Below are positions 60,687 to 64,000 of a stretch of 64,000 bases of DNA, piece after piece. A program made the translations under genes and the position numbers. Each line of letters starts with the position of its first letter. Position 1 is the stretch's first letter. The notes beneath the pieces were generated by a model that was not told the DNA's origin, did no database searches, and saw nothing but the letters and a program-made list of their open reading frames with translations. The stretch comes from UBA3700 sp963592135 (lineage in GTDB: Bacteria > Bacillota > Clostridia > Christensenellales > UBA3700), in NCBI GenBank assembly GCA_963592135.1, contig CAVAVP010000034.1, positions 1 through 64,000 of the forward strand, in the 5' to 3' direction.

Positions 60687-62375
60687 ATGGCAAATTTTAA
60701 AGAGACAGTTAACAAGATGTTAGGTGTCGATCCTTCAAAGCCAGGTGAAATGCAAACAAAAGAAGTAATTTCATACTCAATTGCAGGATTTGGACAAAAC
60801 ATCATTTGTCAATTAGTAACTACATTCTTTATGTTCTATTTAACACAAGTCGTAGTTACAGAAGATTCAAGTATTATGTACCTTGCTTATATGTTCTTGT
60901 TTGCAAGATTATTTGATGCATTTAACGATCCAATTATGGGAACTATAGTAGATAGAACAAAATCTAAATATGGTAAGATGAGACCTTACTTAAAGTATTC
61001 TCCAATACCTATTGCAATATTTACTGTTTTGTTATTTACAAGTATTCCTGGAATTAGTGAATCTGGAAAATTAGCATATTCTACAATTATCTATCTATGT
61101 TGGGGTATTGCTTATACATCAGTAGACGTTCCATATTGGGGATTAGCCTCATCTATGACTTCAGATACAGATAAAAGAAATACAATGTTAACAGTTGCAC
61201 GTTTATTCTGTACAATTGGCTCTGGTTTAGTTTCTGTTGTTATACCTGTTATTACAGGTACATTTGATGAAAATACAACAAGACAAACAATGCAAATCAC
61301 ATATCTTGTAATTGCTGTTGTTTCTGTTTTGATTGCTGTTCCTCCATTTTTTATTGGATTTAAAAATACAAAAGAAAGATTCTATGATGATGAAGCAAAT
61401 AAGACTTCGTTGGGACATAACGTTAAGTTATTATTTAAAAACTTCCCAATTTTATTAATGATTGCAATTGGTGTAGTTGGTTCATTAAGAACAATCTATA
61501 TGACAACAGCTTTATACTACGCTCAAGTTAACTTAGGAAATACAGCACTTGCTTCAATTATGTTCCTACTTGTAGTTCCAGGCGGTTTAGCTGCAACATT
61601 ATTGACACCATTCCTTTCTAAAAAGTTTGGTAAGAGAAATGTATTCTTAGTTTCTCACTTAATTGGTGGTGTATTACTTGTAGTTCTATACTTTATTGGT
61701 TTACCATCAGATGGTACATCGTTAGCTTCTCAAATTGCTTTCTACATTATCATTATCTTAGCAGGTATCCCATCAGGCTTCTCTAATATCATGACTTACT
61801 CAATGATTGGTGATTCTATCGATTACCTTGAAGATAAGACGGGTGAAAGAGCAGAAGGTATTTGTTTCTCTATGCAAACATTTATTTCTAAAATAGGTAT
61901 GGCTTTGACAGCTTTCGTAACACTTCTAGTTTTAGGTGCTTCAGGTTATGCCGTTGTTGCATCTGGTGCTAGTATCGTAGATGATGCAGGTAATGTAATT
62001 CCAGAAATTGCTAATACGTTAGCAACAGTTAAGAAAAATATTTGGATGGTTACAACACTTGCTTGCGGTTTATCTATGGCTGCATGTGCAATACCTCTAT
62101 TCTTCTATAACTTTACAGAAAAGAAACAAGCTGATGCAGTTGCAAGAGTTGCTGCAAGAAAGGCTGGTTTAACAGTTGCTCCTAATGCAACAAAAGAAGA
62201 AGTTGAAGCTATGATGGCTGATGCTACTGTTGTAGAAGCAGCTTTAGAAAATGCTGAAGCTAATGATATCGTAACAGCAATTGAAGAGCAAGAACAAACA
62301 GTTGAAGTTGCTTTAGAAAAAACAGTAGATTCAGCTGAAGATACAAAAGAAGATTCTCAAGAATCTAATGATTAA
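60687..62375 (+). CDS. GPH-family sugar:cation symporter with acidic tail
   Basis: A GAGAGGG site precedes the ATG. The 562-residue protein has about twelve transmembrane helices in the first 475 residues and the GPH/MelB hallmarks: ARLFDAFNDPIMGTIVDRTKSKYGKMRPYL near 75-105 and SMIGDSIDYLEDKTGERAEG near 370-390. Such carriers import glycosides, pentosides or hexuronides with sodium or protons. About 85 extra C-terminal residues are Ala/Glu-rich and highly acidic (repeated VEVALE, VEAALE patterns), which is unusual and may serve regulation. The substrate is unknown, and no glycosidase gene adjoins. Confidence 0.9.
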   Translation: MANFKETVNKMLGVDPSKPGEMQTKEVISYSIAGFGQNIICQLVTTFFMFYLTQVVVTEDSSIMYLAYMFLFARLFDAFNDPIMGTIVDRTKSKYGKMRPYLKYSPIPIAIFTVLLFTSIPGISESGKLAYSTIIYLCWGIAYTSVDVPYWGLASSMTSDTDKRNTMLTVARLFCTIGSGLVSVVIPVITGTFDENTTRQTMQITYLVIAVVSVLIAVPPFFIGFKNTKERFYDDEANKTSLGHNVKLLFKNFPILLMIAIGVVGSLRTIYMTTALYYAQVNLGNTALASIMFLLVVPGGLAATLLTPFLSKKFGKRNVFLVSHLIGGVLLVVLYFIGLPSDGTSLASQIAFYIIIILAGIPSGFSNIMTYSMIGDSIDYLEDKTGERAEGICFSMQTFISKIGMALTAFVTLLVLGASGYAVVASGASIVDDAGNVIPEIANTLATVKKNIWMVTTLACGLSMAACAIPLFFYNFTEKKQADAVARVAARKAGLTVAPNATKEEVEAMMADATVVEAALENAEANDIVTAIEEQEQTVEVALEKTVDSAEDTKEDSQESND

Positions 62376-62392
62376 TTAAAAAAAAATAAGGG

Positions 62393-62422
62393 ATTTGCCG
62401 TCTATGCATATAGGCGGCAAAT
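62393..62422 (+). repeat. 13-bp hairpin before dnaX without a T run
   Basis: A 13-bp stem with one G-U pair and a GCAT loop lies between the symporter gene and dnaX. It is preceded by A8 but not followed by T. It may terminate weakly or shield the dnaX leader; the GGCGG in its 3' arm is the only SD-like element. Confidence 0.6.
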
Positions 62423-62435
62423 TAAGTATTTATAA

Positions 62436-63923
62436 ATGGCATACACATCACTATATAGAAGATTTAGACCCCAAACATTTGATGCAATGATAGGACAAGA
62501 GCATATACGTAAAACTTTACGTAATACTATTGCAACTAGAAATATTGCTCATGCTTATTTATTTACGGGAACAAGAGGCACTGGTAAAACCTCTACAGCA
62601 AAAATTTTCGCTAGAGCAATTAATTGTTTAAATCCACTTGAAGACGGATCTCCTTGCGGAGTATGTAAATGTTGCGAAAAACTTTCTAATCCTGAGAATA
62701 TGGACATAATTGAAATTGATGCTGCTTCTAATAATAGTGTTGATGGTATAAGAAATATTTCAGATAAGGCAAATTATACACCTACTATAGGAAAATACAG
62801 AGTGTATATAGTAGATGAAGTACACATGTTGTCAAAAGCTGCTTTTAATGCGTTTTTAAAAACTCTTGAAGAGCCACCTGAGCATGTAGTATTTATTTTG
62901 GCCACTACGGATATTCAAAAAATTCCAGCAACAATTTTATCTCGTTGTATTCGTTTTGATTTTAGATTAATTTCTAAAGAAGATTTGACTCAACATTTAA
63001 CAAATATTTTTAATGAGATAGGAGTTAAAGCTGAGCAAGAAGCAATAATGGCAATAGCAGAATCAGGGAATGGTTCTGTAAGAGATGCATTGTCTGTTGC
63101 GGATATGGTTATATCTTACTGTGGTAATAAAGAGATTGAATATAAGGATGTTCTAGAAGTTTTAGGGGCCTCAAGTCCAGATAAAATTGTAGAACTTTGT
63201 GATTATATAGTATCAGGTGATATATCTGAAGCGTTATCTCTTGCCAATTCGCTTGTTAATTTAGGTAAGAATGTAGGAGTACTTGCGGATGATATTGCCA
63301 AAATGTTAAATAATTTTATGTTTGTTAGAAACTGCCAAGATGCAAAAAATATGCTTGGGCTTCCAGTTGAACTTTATAGAAAAATAAAGGATGCAGCAAT
63401 GCCTACAACAAACTTTAGAATTACAAGAGCAATAGACATTTTTGCTGATGTTCAAAATTCTTTAAAATATTCATCAATTTCTAAAGTTATTCTTGAAACA
63501 GCAATTGCTAAAGCTTGTGATACAGCAGCGTCACTAGACACTACATCGGTAATAAAAAGACTACTTGAACTTGAAGCATTTAAGCGTTCTGCTCAAGGAG
63601 CTTCACTTCCAGAGGGTACAATATTAAATGGTCAATTAGTATGGGGTAATGTATTAACTCAATTGAATGACGATAAAAGATTTATAGTAGAGTATACCGT
63701 AGCTGCAAAAATTAAAAAGGATGAAGTTTACATAAAAGATAAAATACTTTATGTATCTGTTCATAACAAGGCTGTCTATGATGAACTTAGCAAATATAGT
63801 GATTTCTTTACAAGATTTATAAAGAAAGATTATATGGAGATTACAAAAGTTGAATTTAACTACATTGTAGACGAAAAACAAGAAAATATTGAAAAAGTAA
63901 AGAATTTATTCAAAGGAGAATAA
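62436..63923 (+). CDS. dnaX: DNA polymerase III gamma/tau subunit
   Basis: The 495-residue protein shows the clamp-loader ATPase motifs: Walker A GTRGTGKT at 45-52, the zinc-binding cluster (CLNPLEDGSPCGVCKCC near 64-80), Walker B VYIVDEVHML near 125-134 and ATILSRCIRFDFR near 165. The collar and a short C-terminal region follow; at this length a separate long tau tail is small. It loads beta clamps with delta and delta'. YbaB follows 4 bases later, the classic dnaX-ybaB pair. No close SD is seen before its ATG. Confidence 0.95.
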   Translation: MAYTSLYRRFRPQTFDAMIGQEHIRKTLRNTIATRNIAHAYLFTGTRGTGKTSTAKIFARAINCLNPLEDGSPCGVCKCCEKLSNPENMDIIEIDAASNNSVDGIRNISDKANYTPTIGKYRVYIVDEVHMLSKAAFNAFLKTLEEPPEHVVFILATTDIQKIPATILSRCIRFDFRLISKEDLTQHLTNIFNEIGVKAEQEAIMAIAESGNGSVRDALSVADMVISYCGNKEIEYKDVLEVLGASSPDKIVELCDYIVSGDISEALSLANSLVNLGKNVGVLADDIAKMLNNFMFVRNCQDAKNMLGLPVELYRKIKDAAMPTTNFRITRAIDIFADVQNSLKYSSISKVILETAIAKACDTAASLDTTSVIKRLLELEAFKRSAQGASLPEGTILNGQLVWGNVLTQLNDDKRFIVEYTVAAKIKKDEVYIKDKILYVSVHNKAVYDELSKYSDFFTRFIKKDYMEITKVEFNYIVDEKQENIEKVKNLFKGE

Positions 63924-63927
63924 GATT

Positions 63928-64000
63928 ATGGGATTTGGACCTTATAGAGGCGGTGGCGGCATGGGTAACATGCAACAAATTATGAAGCAAGCACAACAAA
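63928..64000 (+). CDS. YbaB/EbfC nucleoid-associated protein (3' partial)
   Basis: An AAGGAG site precedes the ATG, and the 24 visible codons begin MGFGPYRGGGGMGNMQQIMKQ, matching the family's conserved start. YbaB/EbfC proteins bind DNA and usually lie between dnaX and recR. The gene is cut off by the window end. Confidence 0.88.
   Translation, partial: MGFGPYRGGGGMGNMQQIMKQAQQ

Noticed and set aside
1..64000. TGA recoding, as in mollicutes with related secretion genes
   Set aside because: Several genes end in TGA without a read-through frame, for example 16989-16991, 26206-26208 and 40229-40231.
1..64000. Insertion sequences, prophage, rRNA and integrase sites
   Set aside because: No transposase, phage structural gene, rRNA-like sequence or flanking duplicated tRNA end was recognised on either strand.

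Overview
The window is 64 kb of an AT-rich, densely coded bacterial chromosome. Genes are mostly on the + strand, many overlap by 1-4 bases, and AGGAGG-type ribosome binding sites are common. TGA is used as an ordinary stop (for example the S41 peptidase, glutamate dehydrogenase and response regulator genes), so this is not a code-4 mollicute. Rubrerythrin, an iron-only-hydrogenase-type regulator, a ferredoxin-like protein, AsnA, a THI-box and a long single-chain PurL suggest an anaerobic low-GC Firmicute, probably an uncultured gut Clostridia-like lineage. That placement is inference from gene content.

Layout. (1) 1-12049: a type IV secretion/conjugation-like module: an Ig-like wall or surface protein with a C-terminal anchor helix, a VirB2-like pilin, a lipoprotein, a VirB6-like membrane protein with an Asn-rich tail, a VirB4/PrgI-type ATPase, and a 1672-residue cytosolic protein built on an internal duplication. 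No relaxase, coupling protein or integrase is visible. (2) 12.4-21.6 kb: transport and regulation: MscS, a THI-box-controlled ThiT-type transporter (minus strand), a degenerate ABC ATPase with an S41 protease, then a TM1266-type regulator with a complete NitT/TauT-type ABC transporter, then two unknown membrane proteins. Two leaders here carry terminators with alternative pairings. (3) 21.7-33.4 kb: metabolism and translation: AsnA, citrate synthase, rubrerythrin, glutamate dehydrogenase, a CBS-domain membrane protein, IleS (type 2), an rRNA-type methyltransferase, an RluA pseudouridine synthase and an unknown secreted protein. (4) 33.5-43 kb: tRNA-Arg(CCG), acetyltransferase, radical SAM YtqA-type protein, TPM-like membrane protein, an XRE-HTH/condensation fusion with a zinc-ribbon membrane partner and a ferredoxin-like protein, a two-component system with a 32-residue membrane peptide encoded between its two genes, and an M18 aminopeptidase. 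(5) 43-49.6 kb: a gene-poor spacer, RlmI-type methyltransferase, two adjacent CobW-family metallochaperones (one His/Asp-rich, one fused to a YcgQ/DUF1980-like domain), a MATE exporter behind an attenuator, and an alpha/beta hydrolase. (6) 49.7-64 kb: a type IIA topoisomerase pair, flavin reductase, PurL (lacking the usual glutaminase cysteine), RecX, NnrE/NnrD, a GPH-type sugar symporter, DnaX and the start of YbaB.

The most notable observations are the secretion module with its duplicated giant protein, the Cys-to-Gly change in PurL, the intervening 32-residue peptide in the two-component operon, several unassigned attenuator-like leaders (17.0, 19.9 and 47.1 kb), the ATPase with three altered catalytic motifs, and candidate leaderless genes (14691 and 54798). 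No rRNA, CRISPR array, insertion sequence or prophage was seen.
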